This document shows positions 1 to 6,964 of a stretch of DNA of 21,910 nt, in pieces; the first letter of the stretch is position 1; each line of letters begins with the position of its first letter. The stretch lies in NCBI RefSeq assembly GCF_938040765.1, contig NZ_CALIAA010000288.1:1-21910 (forward strand), in the 5' to 3' direction. The stretch is from an uncultured Fretibacterium sp. GTDB lineage: Bacteria; Synergistota; Synergistia; Synergistales; Aminobacteriaceae. The notes under the pieces were generated by a model. That model did no database searches, was not told the origin of the DNA, and saw only the letters and a program-made list of their open reading frames with translations. A program made the position numbers and the translations under genes.

Positions 1-57
1 AATAAAATAGTCTCTGCAACCAGACAAAAACGCCAGATCCGGCACCGGGAGGTCGCA

Positions 58-1419
58 ATGCCCCAATTCTTCTCAGGGAAAAACGTCGACGAAAAAAAGG
101 TATTCCCCCTCCAGGGAAGCGGATTGAATCAGCTGCTCGCGGGACTCTGCATCCTGACGGCCGCTCTGGCCTCGTTTTACTACAAGGACATCCTCTCGGC
201 CGGTTTCTTCCGCTCCGCGGGGCAGTGGGACGAAACGGCCTTTCTCATGGTATCCATCGTCCGAATGCTGTTCCACGTAGCTCAGAACCTGCTGCTCTTC
301 GCGGGCTGGAACCTCATCGGCTGGGGGGCGGCCCAACGCTTCCCCCGAAACGAGGACCTGCTCGCCATCATACTCCCCGCTCTCGGACTCGCGGCCAGCT
401 TCTACCTCCTGCCGCTGCTGTCCCCCCGGCTCTGTCCGCCGCTCCCGATCAACGCCGCCATCGTGTTTCTCCTGATGGTCCTGTTCCAGCTTCTGACGCT
501 CCGGGTCGAGGACAGTCTGGATCGACTCGCGGCGCTGCTGCTCTGGACCCTCTCCTTTCAGAGCCTGGAACTGTTCTCCGGCTTCCCGGACTCCCTCTCC
601 GCGCAGAATACGGCGACCCTGGGCCTGGCGGGGACCGCTTTGTTCTTCAGCTTCCTGGCCGGGGCCGTATCCTCCACCTGGCTCATCGCCCGCTACGCCG
701 TCCGGGTCAACCTGCTGCGCCAGACCTGGGCGAAGTCGGATTTCAAGAGCACCCCGGAGGACGAGGGACTCAGGACGATCTCCATGGTCGACGTCAACCA
801 CCTGGCCCACGACCTCAAGAACCCGATCGCGGCCATCAAGGGAACCGCGCTGCTGCTTCAGAAAGGGGATTCCGCGGAGAAGGGCACCCTCATCCTCAGA
901 GCCTCGGAATTCATGGAGAACATGGTCCGCGAGCTCCTCTCGGAGGACGAGAAGCACGCGCTCAAGGTCTCCGAGCTCTGCGACACGATCGATCGTCAGA
1001 TCCGTCCTTTCCCATGGGGGAAGGACGTCGCCCTGACGCTCGATCCGGAGGCCGAAGAGGTCTCGATCCCGGCCAACAGGATGCGCCTCCTCCGCGCCGT
1101 GTTCAACGTGCTGGACAACGCATGGAGGGCCAACGAGACCGTGGGAAGCCGTGGGGTCGAGCTGTGCATACGCCGCAACGCGGGGCGCCTGGAGATCGAG
1201 GTCCTCGACAACGGCCCCGGATACGATGCGGAGCGGACGCACGCGCACAGATCCGGGTGGGGCTCGACGGGGCTGGGCCTCGCCTTCACTCGCCGCATGG
1301 TCACCCTGCACGGCGGCTCCCTTCTGATCGCCGACAGAACCGATCAGGAGCGCGGGGCCCGGGTGCTCATCTCCCTCCCGATCCCATCCGTTCCCCCGGC
1401 TCCACCGGACGCCCCCTGA
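58..1419 (+). CDS. Membrane-bound sensor histidine kinase
   Basis: Predicted autophosphorylating sensor kinase of a two-component system, 453 residues. Residues about 20-215 contain six or seven hydrophobic segments with short loops, so the sensor is a polytopic membrane domain without a large extracellular part. The kinase core follows: H-box HLAHDLKNPIAAIKG with phospho-acceptor His251, N-box around Asn350/Asn354 (FNVLDNA), G1 box DNGPG at 384-388 and G2 box GSTGLGL at 402-408. The ATG at 58 has GGGAGG about 6 bases upstream. No response regulator gene is adjacent, so partner and stimulus are unknown. The last 53 bases overlap the end of the convergent DedA-family gene. The histidine kinase assignment is firm; the signal is not predictable. 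Confidence 0.93.
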   Translation: MPQFFSGKNVDEKKVFPLQGSGLNQLLAGLCILTAALASFYYKDILSAGFFRSAGQWDETAFLMVSIVRMLFHVAQNLLLFAGWNLIGWGAAQRFPRNEDLLAIILPALGLAASFYLLPLLSPRLCPPLPINAAIVFLLMVLFQLLTLRVEDSLDRLAALLLWTLSFQSLELFSGFPDSLSAQNTATLGLAGTALFFSFLAGAVSSTWLIARYAVRVNLLRQTWAKSDFKSTPEDEGLRTISMVDVNHLAHDLKNPIAAIKGTALLLQKGDSAEKGTLILRASEFMENMVRELLSEDEKHALKVSELCDTIDRQIRPFPWGKDVALTLDPEAEEVSIPANRMRLLRAVFNVLDNAWRANETVGSRGVELCIRRNAGRLEIEVLDNGPGYDAERTHAHRSGWGSTGLGLAFTRRMVTLHGGSLLIADRTDQERGARVLISLPIPSVPPAPPDAP

Positions 1420-2107
1420 CGCGGACGCGCAGCCAAAGGATATAGAGGAGGACGAGGAGGAGCGCCGCCCCCGCGCAGGCCAGGGGCAGGACGTGCAGGT
1501 AGCGGACGAGCCGCTCCTGATGCTCGCCCAGCAGATAGCCGGCGAGCGTCAGGACCACCACCCACAGCCCGGCCCCAAGGGCCGTGAAGACGGTGAACAG
1601 CGTCAGGTTCATCCTCGTCACCCCCGCGGGCAGCGAGATGTACTGACGGATGACCGGCAGCAGGCGCCCCACGAGGGTGCTCACGTGCCCGTGCCGGGCG
1701 AAGAAGACCTCCGCCTTCTCCATGGACTCCGCGGACACGAAAAAGTACTTCCCATACCTCAGGAGGAAGGGCCGTCCGAACCGAACCGCCACCCAATAAT
1801 TGAAGAGGGCCCCCAGGATGCTCCCGGCGATGCCCGAGGCGATCGCCGCGAGGAGGGACATCTCGCCCTTCCACGCCAAGTAACCCGCCGGCGGCAGGAC
1901 CACCTCGCTGGGAAAGGGGAAGAAGGACGACTCCAGGAACATCAGGGCGACGACCCCCGGATACCCCATGTGTCCGACCGTCTCCACCAGCCATGCCGTT
2001 ATCCTTCTCAGGAGCTCGGCCATCGGCCCGGCAAAACAAAGGGCCAGAACCGCACAGAGCAGCAGGACCAGGACGGCCGCCAGGGTCACCCATCCGCGCC
2101 GGCTCAA
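1367..2107 (-). CDS. DedA family membrane protein
   Basis: Predicted inner-membrane protein of the DedA/SNARE-associated (VTT) family, 246 residues. Some family members act as undecaprenyl-phosphate or phospholipid flippases; the exact role here is unknown. Visible signatures are FLESSFFPFPSEVVLPPAGYL near the first re-entrant segment, GSILGALFNYWVAVRFGRPF, and the conserved RLLPVIRQYISLPAG motif, followed by two C-terminal membrane helices. I chose the TTG at 2107 because GAGGAGG lies 7 bases upstream, because it overlaps the dapF stop as TTGA, and because the first membrane helix begins a few residues later. The open frame extends upstream to 2251, but that part is low-complexity shadow of dapF. 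Translation is probably coupled to dapF. Its 3' end overlaps the convergent kinase gene by 53 bases. Confidence 0.9.
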   Translation of the reverse strand: MSRRGWVTLAAVLVLLLCAVLALCFAGPMAELLRRITAWLVETVGHMGYPGVVALMFLESSFFPFPSEVVLPPAGYLAWKGEMSLLAAIASGIAGSILGALFNYWVAVRFGRPFLLRYGKYFFVSAESMEKAEVFFARHGHVSTLVGRLLPVIRQYISLPAGVTRMNLTLFTVFTALGAGLWVVVLTLAGYLLGEHQERLVRYLHVLPLACAGAALLLVLLYILWLRVRVRGRPVEPGERMGSGGR

Positions 2108-2937
2108 GCCCAGGCCTCCTCGAGCAGCACCCCGGACGCCACCAGAGCCGTCCCGCCCTTGAGCCAGGCATGGACGGAACCGTTCCCCGAGGCGAAATCC
2201 AGGCGAACCGTATTGACGCCCCCGGGGTTGGTCACGCGTATGGGAGTCCATATTCCCCAGACCTCGGCCGCAGCAATGGCGACGGCGACGCTCCCTGTCC
2301 CGCAGGAGTCCGTCAGGTCCTCGACGCCCCGTTCGTAGGTGACCGCACTCATCTCATCCGAAGCCGTGCGGCGGGCAAAGTTGACGTTGGCCCCCTCGGG
2401 GAAGAGCTCCGTATTCCAGCGCACCTCCCGCCCCATCTCCCGCATGGCGTCCCGCGAGTAGTCCTCGTCCGTGAGCAGGACGCAGTGGGGCACGCCGACG
2501 TTGAGGAAGACGAACGGGAACGTGACGCCCCCGGCACGGAGGCTCCACCCGAAGGTCCCCCTGGCGAGGTCGATGTTCCCCATGTCCAGCTCGACGAACG
2601 GCGGCTCGACCGTGGCTTCGACCATCCCCGCTCCCGTCGCGAAACGCATCGGGGAGGCGGCTATTCCCCGCTCGTACGCGTAGCGCGCGAGGGCCCGGGC
2701 CCCGTTCCCGCACATTGCGGCCTCGCTGCCGTCCGCGTTGAAGATCCGCATCCGAAAATCGACGCCCTCGGCCTCCCCGGCACGCTCGACGGCCATCAGG
2801 CCGTCGGCGCCCACGGAGGCGCGCCTGCGGCAGAGCGCCATGGCGGCGGAGCGCAGGTCCGAATCGGAAAGGCGTCCCTCCCGGTTATCCAGGACGATAA
2901 AGTCGTTCCCATTTCCATGTACCTTGAAAAAATCCAC
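2104..2937 (-). CDS. dapF: Diaminopimelate epimerase
   Basis: Converts LL-diaminopimelate to meso-diaminopimelate for lysine and peptidoglycan synthesis; cytoplasmic and PLP-independent. The N-terminus reads VDFFKVHGNGNDF, the family signature. The two catalytic cysteines are visible in AAMCGNGARAL and in DSCGTGSVAVA. Length is 277 residues, typical of the family. I chose the GTG at 2937 because GGAGGAG lies 9 bases upstream and the family N-terminus starts exactly there. The frame can be extended to a TTG at 2964, but that would run into the repeat region and has no ribosome binding site. It is the first gene of a dapF-dedA pair transcribed away from the candidate selenoprotein gene. A TATCAT -10-like box lies at 2999-3004 on this strand without a convincing -35. 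Confidence 0.96.
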   Translation of the reverse strand: MDFFKVHGNGNDFIVLDNREGRLSDSDLRSAAMALCRRRASVGADGLMAVERAGEAEGVDFRMRIFNADGSEAAMCGNGARALARYAYERGIAASPMRFATGAGMVEATVEPPFVELDMGNIDLARGTFGWSLRAGGVTFPFVFLNVGVPHCVLLTDEDYSRDAMREMGREVRWNTELFPEGANVNFARRTASDEMSAVTYERGVEDLTDSCGTGSVAVAIAAAEVWGIWTPIRVTNPGGVNTVRLDFASGNGSVHAWLKGGTALVASGVLLEEAWA

Positions 2938-2959
2938 CAGACTCCACTCCTCCGGACGA

Positions 2960-2997
2960 AACAAGCATCTTTATCAACATCAACAAGCACCTTTATC
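2960..2997. repeat. Two 16-bp direct repeats, 22-bp period
   Basis: AACAAGCATCTTTATC (2960-2975) and AACAAGCACCTTTATC (2982-2997) match at 15 of 16 positions and start 22 bp apart, about two helical turns, so they face the same side of the DNA. They lie between the dapF start and a dapF-strand -10-like box (2999-3004), which places them over the probable transcription start and leader of dapF. That is the geometry of a paired operator, but the bound protein is unknown. Confidence 0.6.
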
Positions 2998-3024
2998 TAT
3001 GATACGATAGCAGGGGATGCCCTG

Positions 3025-3053
3025 TTGTTTTCGTATTTGAAATCGTTATTTTA
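3025..3053 (+). promoter_or_regulatory. Possible promoter of the selenoprotein gene
   Basis: TTGTTT at 3025-3030 and the AT-rich stretch TATTTT at 3047-3052 are 16 bp apart and lie about 40 bases before the start codon. Matches to the sigma-70 consensus are only moderate (3 of 6 and 4 of 6). The stretch stands out as AT-rich in GC-rich surroundings. A short inverted repeat (CAGGG-GATG-CCCTG, 3011-3024) lies just upstream. Confidence 0.35.
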
Positions 3054-3092
3054 CCCGACCCCCGAACGGGGGGCCAGAGGAGGAAGACGGAG

Positions 3093-3431
3093 ATGGCCCT
3101 GAAATTGAAGATCATCATGGAGTTCGGCGGCTACCGCTGCGGCTGAGGCGGCGGAAGGGGGAGCTACACCCCGGAAGAGAAGGCTTCTTTTCCTCAACAG
3201 CAAAAGACCCATCAGGCGGTCAGCCGGCTGCTGCGCGCGCTGCGCGGCCTTTATGGGGAGCGCCTGGACATCTGCGTCATGGACCCCCGCAATCCCCTGG
3301 CCCTTTTCGACATCTTCCGATACCGCGTCCGGCCGTCGCGCCCGACGTGGATTCTGGGACGCGACAAGCTTTGCGACGGCATCCCCTCCCTCGACACCCT
3401 GCAGGAGGCGATCGGAGCCCGATTGAACTGA
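3093..3431 (+). CDS. Candidate selenoprotein, thioredoxin-fold-like, in-frame TGA (Sec18)
   Basis: The frame opens at ATG 3093 behind AGAGGAGG (9-base spacer) and runs 112 codons to TGA 3429-3431, with one internal TGA at 3144-3146. Read as selenocysteine, it gives Cys16-Gly17-Sec18 in the context GGYRCGUGGGRGSY. The rest looks like a small thioredoxin-like domain: strand KLKIIMEF, the redox motif at the start of a helix, a long helix (about 28-55), strand LDICVMDP, a helix (about 68-79), then RPTWILG with a possible cis-proline, strand KLCDGI and helix SLDTLQEAIGARL. Codon use and GC-rich wobble continue unchanged on both sides of the TGA. Two stem-loops lie directly downstream. The likely role is a thiol or selenol oxidoreductase, substrate unknown. 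Without Sec decoding the product would be a 17-residue peptide. I do not recognise the family by name. The alternative is a nonsense-mutated pseudogene. Confidence 0.75.
3158..3193 (+). promoter_or_regulatory. Candidate bacterial SECIS stem-loops after the TGA
   Basis: Two adjacent hairpins lie inside the coding sequence. Hairpin A pairs GGGG (3158-3161) with CCCC (3169-3172) around the loop AGCTACA, 15 nt after the TGA. Hairpin B pairs 3173-3181 with 3185-3193 (nine pairs, one G-T) around the loop GGC, 35 nt after the TGA. Known bacterial SECIS elements sit immediately downstream of the UGA and have a G among the first two apical-loop bases. Both hairpins meet the loop rule and are near the usual distance range. 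Which one SelB would bind cannot be settled by eye. Confidence 0.5.
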
Positions 3432-3496
3432 CGCTAGCGTGCCATGCGGATCCGTGTATAGCGCACGGAGAAACTTTGAGGTACAATGCTAGCGCT
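3431..3496. promoter_or_regulatory. Palindromic GCTAGCG sites and a -10-like box before bipA
   Basis: The perfect palindrome ACGCTAGCGT (3431-3440) starts on the last base of the selenoprotein stop codon. GCTAGCG recurs at 3488-3494, directly after TACAAT (3482-3487), a 5-of-6 match to a -10 box. No good -35 is visible 16-18 bp upstream. The arrangement could be an operator around a bipA promoter. Confidence 0.3.
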
Positions 3497-3629
3497 CAAA
3501 ATTCAGGGAGACAGGCAGCGGCAGGAGGACACCCGCACTCAAGGCGATTTTGTCCCTTGCTGAGATTGAGGAAACAACCGCGGGCGGAGCCCGGCATTCG
3601 GCCCGCAGCCAGGAGGCAAGGGAAACATC
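3497..3629 (+). other. bipA leader with hairpins
   Basis: If transcription starts near 3494, bipA has a leader of about 135 nt. It contains CAAGG (3540-3544) pairing with CCTTG (3555-3559). GCGGGC (3580-3585) can pair with GCCCGC (3601-3606), competing with a smaller GGGC/GCCC hairpin (3582-3592). The larger stem ends 4 bases before AGGAGG (3611-3616). I recognise no known riboswitch class. Confidence 0.35.
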
Positions 3630-5489
3630 ATGCAGTCCGAAAAAATACGCAATCTCGCAATCGTGGCGCACATCGACCACGGCAAGACGACCCTCATCGA
3701 CTCCATCTTCAGGGCGGCGCAGACCTTCAGCGAGCGCACCCAGATGGCCGAGCGGGTGATGGACTCCGGGGCGCTCGAGCGCGAACGCGGGATCACCATC
3801 CGTTCCAAGCCCTGCACCGTGGAGTGGAAGGGCTACCTCATCAACATCATCGACACCCCGGGCCACGCCGACTTCTCCGGCGAGGTGGAGCGCATCCTCT
3901 CCACCGTGGACTCCGTGATCCTGATCGTCGACGCCAACGAGGGGCCCATGCCCCAGACGCGCTACGTGCTGAAGCATGCGCTGTCCATCGGCATGAGGCC
4001 ACTGGTGTTCGTCAACAAGGTGGACCGCGACGGAGCGGACCCCGAGGGCGCCCTGAACCAGACCTTCGACCTCTTCTTCGAGCTGGGCGCGACGGACGAA
4101 CAGGCGGACTTCCCCGTGCTCTACGGGTCCGGGCTCAACGGATGGGCCGTCAAGGACCTGAAGGAGACGAAGCGCGACAACATGGACGACCTCTTCCAGG
4201 CGATCATCGACCACGTCCCCGCCCCGAAGGTCTCGCTGGACAAGCCCTTCCTGATGCAGGTCAGCACCCTGGCCTGGAACGAGTACGTCGGGCGGATCGG
4301 CTGCGGCAAGATCCTGCAGGGACGCATCCGCAAGGGGGACCCGTTCGTCCGCGTCTCCACGAAGTGGCGCTCCACGCAGCACGACGAGGGCAGCTGGGAC
4401 ATCACCGGGACGGAGAACGCGAGGGTCGCCCAGCTCTGGGTCACCCGCGGCTTGGAGCGCACCGAGGTGGACGAGGTCCAGGCGGGCGACATCGTCTGGC
4501 TGACCGGCCCGACGGAGATCGACATCGGCGACACCTTTGCCGCGGCGGAGCTGGCGGAGGCCCCTTTGAAGCCCCTGGCCATCGAGGAGCCGACCGTCTC
4601 CATGTTCTTCCTCGTGAACTCGGGCCCCTTCGCGGGGCGCGAGGGGCAGGCCGTGACGCTGCGCCAGCTCAAGGCGCGCCTGGAGCGGGAGATGCACGTC
4701 AACGTCTCGCTGCGCATGGAGGACCTGGGGCGCCCCGACGGGGTGAAGGTCTCGGGCCGCGGGGAGCTCCAGCTCGGCATCCTCATCGAGGAGATGCGGC
4801 GCGAGGGCATGGAGTTCTGCGTCTCCAAGCCCGAGGTCATCACGGAGACCCGGGACGGCGTCCTGATGGAGCCCTACGAACAGCTGATCATCGACGTGCC
4901 GGACGAGCATCAGGGCGTCGTATTCGAGAAGCTGGCCAAGCGCAAAGGCAAGGTGAAGAACATCGAGAACCAGGCCCGGGGCCTGCTGCGCATCGAGTTC
5001 GAGATCCCGACGCGCGGCCTGATCGGCTATCGCGGCGAGTTCCTGACGGACACCCGCGGCCTGGGCATCATGTCCAACTGCTACATGGGCTACGGTCCCT
5101 GGGCGGGCGACCTGACCGCCCGCAGCCGGGGCTCGCTCGTCAGCCTGGACACGGGGGAGGCCACGGCCTACCAGCTGGAGAACCTTCAGGATCGGGGGAC
5201 GCTTTTCATCTCGCCCCTCGACCCCGTCTATGCGGGGATGATCGTCGGGGAGAACAGCCGCCCGGGCGACATGCCCTGCAACCCCACGAAGAGGAAGCAG
5301 CAGACCAACCACCGCTCCGCCACCAAGGAGATGACGACCAAGCTGGACGTGCCGCGGCGCATGCCCCTGGAGAAGGCCATGGAGTGGATCGAGAACGACG
5401 AGCTGGTGGAGGTGACCCCCCAGTCCATCCGCCTGCGGAAGTCCATCCTCGACGAGCTGGAGCGCCGCAAGGCCGGACGCAAGTCCTGA
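3630..5489 (+). CDS. typA: Ribosome-associated GTPase BipA/TypA
   Basis: Translational GTPase of the EF-G/LepA superfamily that binds the ribosome and supports 50S assembly and growth under stress, especially in the cold. It has 619 residues, close to the family length. Visible motifs are the P-loop AHIDHGKTT (residues 13-21), the switch I region RERGITIRSK, DTPGHADF (G3) and NKVDRDG (G4), followed by the beta-barrel domain, the EF-G-like domain (ARGLLRIEFEIPTRGLIGYR) and the BipA-specific C-terminal domain (NPTKRKQQTNHRSATKE). The ATG at 3630 has AAGGGA about 6 bases upstream and AGGAGG slightly further away. It is a single gene that ends before a strong terminator. Confidence 0.98.
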   Translation: MQSEKIRNLAIVAHIDHGKTTLIDSIFRAAQTFSERTQMAERVMDSGALERERGITIRSKPCTVEWKGYLINIIDTPGHADFSGEVERILSTVDSVILIVDANEGPMPQTRYVLKHALSIGMRPLVFVNKVDRDGADPEGALNQTFDLFFELGATDEQADFPVLYGSGLNGWAVKDLKETKRDNMDDLFQAIIDHVPAPKVSLDKPFLMQVSTLAWNEYVGRIGCGKILQGRIRKGDPFVRVSTKWRSTQHDEGSWDITGTENARVAQLWVTRGLERTEVDEVQAGDIVWLTGPTEIDIGDTFAAAELAEAPLKPLAIEEPTVSMFFLVNSGPFAGREGQAVTLRQLKARLEREMHVNVSLRMEDLGRPDGVKVSGRGELQLGILIEEMRREGMEFCVSKPEVITETRDGVLMEPYEQLIIDVPDEHQGVVFEKLAKRKGKVKNIENQARGLLRIEFEIPTRGLIGYRGEFLTDTRGLGIMSNCYMGYGPWAGDLTARSRGSLVSLDTGEATAYQLENLQDRGTLFISPLDPVYAGMIVGENSRPGDMPCNPTKRKQQTNHRSATKEMTTKLDVPRRMPLEKAMEWIENDELVEVTPQSIRLRKSILDELERRKAGRKS

Positions 5490-5552
5490 CGGGAAAGAAT
5501 CGGGAAACGGCGAAGAAGCCGCGTATGCCCGAAGCCGCGGACGAACACGACG

Positions 5553-5596
5553 AAAGCCGCCTCCGGAGAAAGGTCCGGAGGCGGCTTTATCTTTTT
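5553..5596 (+). terminator. Rho-independent terminator after typA
   Basis: Perfect 15-bp stem, 5553-5567 pairing with 5574-5588, with loop GAAAGG, followed by ATCTTTTT. It lies 64 bases after the typA stop. The opposite strand lacks a U-run beyond the stem, so it serves mainly the + strand, although it also sits between typA and the convergent kinase gene. Confidence 0.93.
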
Positions 5597-5700
5597 CGAC
5601 CATCAAGTGCCGGGGCGGTCCGAACGGAGCCGAAAACACGCCGAGCCCGCTTCAGGACGCGGCCGGAGAGCCCGCTCGTCTGCGTGTGCTCCGACGTTCC

Positions 5701-6819
5701 TCAGTCCCGGCTCAGGGGGACGGAAAACGAGACCGTGGTTCCCTTGCCGGGGGCGCTGCTGATGGAGAAGTTGCCGCCCTGCACCGTCACGCGCTCCTCC
5801 ATGTTCTGCAGTCCGTAGGACCCCCGCTCCCGGGCGGCCTGCTTCTCGCGCTCCACGTCGAACCCCTTTCCGTCGTCCATGACCAGGACCTTGAGCGTCT
5901 GTCTGGACTTTCCGATGGAGACGCGGATATGCTCCGCCCCGTTTCGGGCGGCGTTGACGACGGCCTGATGCAGGGTCTTGAAGATGTTGCTTCGCTGGCT
6001 GACGGGGACGTCCTCCAGCTTCCCGGTCAGCTTATAGGTCACCTCGGATCCCCACATCTGGCGCACCTGTTCGGACAAACGCTTGACGGGCAGGTCGAAA
6101 CCGCTCTCTATCCCCGTGGGGCTCAGCCCGAACAGGAGCGAACGCACCTCGTTGAGCCCGCTCCTCAGCTGCTCGACGGCCAGCTTCACCTCGCCCGAGG
6201 CCGCCGCTCCGTCCCCCCGGGCCAGCAGCTCCTGCGCCATCTCCAGGCTCAGCCCCGCGGCCGAGAAGGACTGGGTCGGCCCGTCGTGAAGCTCCCGGGC
6301 AAAGGAACGCGCCTCGCGCTCCGCAATCTGAAAGGCAACGGCAAGGGCCTTCTCGTTATGCATCGCCCCCTGCTCCGGCGAGAATTCCTCGGGCAGGCTG
6401 ACCAGGTTCATCACCATGCGAAGACGGTTCCCCATGCTCTCGCTCCGGGTCACGAGGCGCTCGAGACTGCGCTCCTCCCGCAGAAGATCGTCCTTCTGCG
6501 CCGAGAGGATGCGGTAGCGCTCCTCCAGGGAGGCATGGAGCTTCATCGACTTGGACGCTCGTTCGTAAGCCTCCTTCTCCTGTTCGACGATCCCCTGCTG
6601 AGACCAGCGCAGCAGCTCCTCCCGAAGCTGTTCGTACTCCCTGAGGGTCCGGTCGATCTGAGCCGCCAGGTCTCTCAGGTCCTGCGTCAGCTCCCGGAAA
6701 CGCTTTCGGGCCTGCTCCAGACGTTCGGACTCCTCGCTGCGGATCGAGTCGAGCTCGTGAAGGCTCTCCTGGATGAAATGAGCGATGCGATCCTCAAGGT
6801 CCCCTATTTTGTTCGCCAT
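5701..6819 (-). CDS. DegS-like soluble sensor histidine kinase
   Basis: Cytoplasmic histidine kinase of the HisKA_3 (NarX/DegS) class, 372 residues, with no membrane segment. Residues 1-140 are a long coiled-coil sensor resembling Bacillus DegS in layout, including a stretch like DegS around AYERASK and RLVTRSESMGNRL. The H-box is ARELHDGPTQSFS with His178, followed by the dimerisation helices, Asn289 in the N-box (HQAVVNAA), DDGKGF (315-320) and GSYGLQNMEER (333-343), and a C-terminus ending in VSFSVPL. The ATG at 6819 has GGAGAG 8 bases upstream; the open frame to 6894 lacks a ribosome binding site and does not fit the family N-terminus. No DegU/NarL-type response regulator is adjacent, so it is an orphan here. 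Confidence 0.93.
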   Translation of the reverse strand: MANKIGDLEDRIAHFIQESLHELDSIRSEESERLEQARKRFRELTQDLRDLAAQIDRTLREYEQLREELLRWSQQGIVEQEKEAYERASKSMKLHASLEERYRILSAQKDDLLREERSLERLVTRSESMGNRLRMVMNLVSLPEEFSPEQGAMHNEKALAVAFQIAEREARSFARELHDGPTQSFSAAGLSLEMAQELLARGDGAAASGEVKLAVEQLRSGLNEVRSLLFGLSPTGIESGFDLPVKRLSEQVRQMWGSEVTYKLTGKLEDVPVSQRSNIFKTLHQAVVNAARNGAEHIRVSIGKSRQTLKVLVMDDGKGFDVEREKQAARERGSYGLQNMEERVTVQGGNFSISSAPGKGTTVSFSVPLSRD

Positions 6820-6964
6820 AAGACACACTCTCCGAGAGAACCCTACCGCCCCCCGCGCGAACGGCCCCGCGATTCCCCAAGGGAGCCGCCGCATCGACGC
6901 GTACGACCGGAAGGGTCAGGAGGCAATCGTACTCCATCGAACGGAGGGACATCGGACAAAAAGA

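Noticed and set aside
1..57. Promoter for the first kinase from the AT-rich start (AATAAAATAG)
   Set aside because: A -10-like TAAAAT is visible, but the -35 region is outside the window, so it cannot be supported.
3144..3146. TGA read as an amino acid because of an alternative genetic code
   Set aside because: TGA is the natural terminator of many well-defined genes here (first kinase, DedA, dapF, typA, dinG-like), so genome-wide reassignment is excluded; site-specific recoding remains.
3545..3580. TPP-riboswitch-like CTGAGA in the typA leader
   Set aside because: Only the short CTGAGA motif is present; the second conserved TPP element (ACCTGATCTGG...) is missing and typA is not a thiamine gene.
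3489..5639. Long antisense ORF of about 700 codons opposite typA, and similar long ORFs opposite the ATPase genes
   Set aside because: These are frame shadows caused by high GC at wobble positions; their translations are low-complexity, rich in Arg, Gly, His and Leu, without known motifs, while the sense frames carry complete family signatures.
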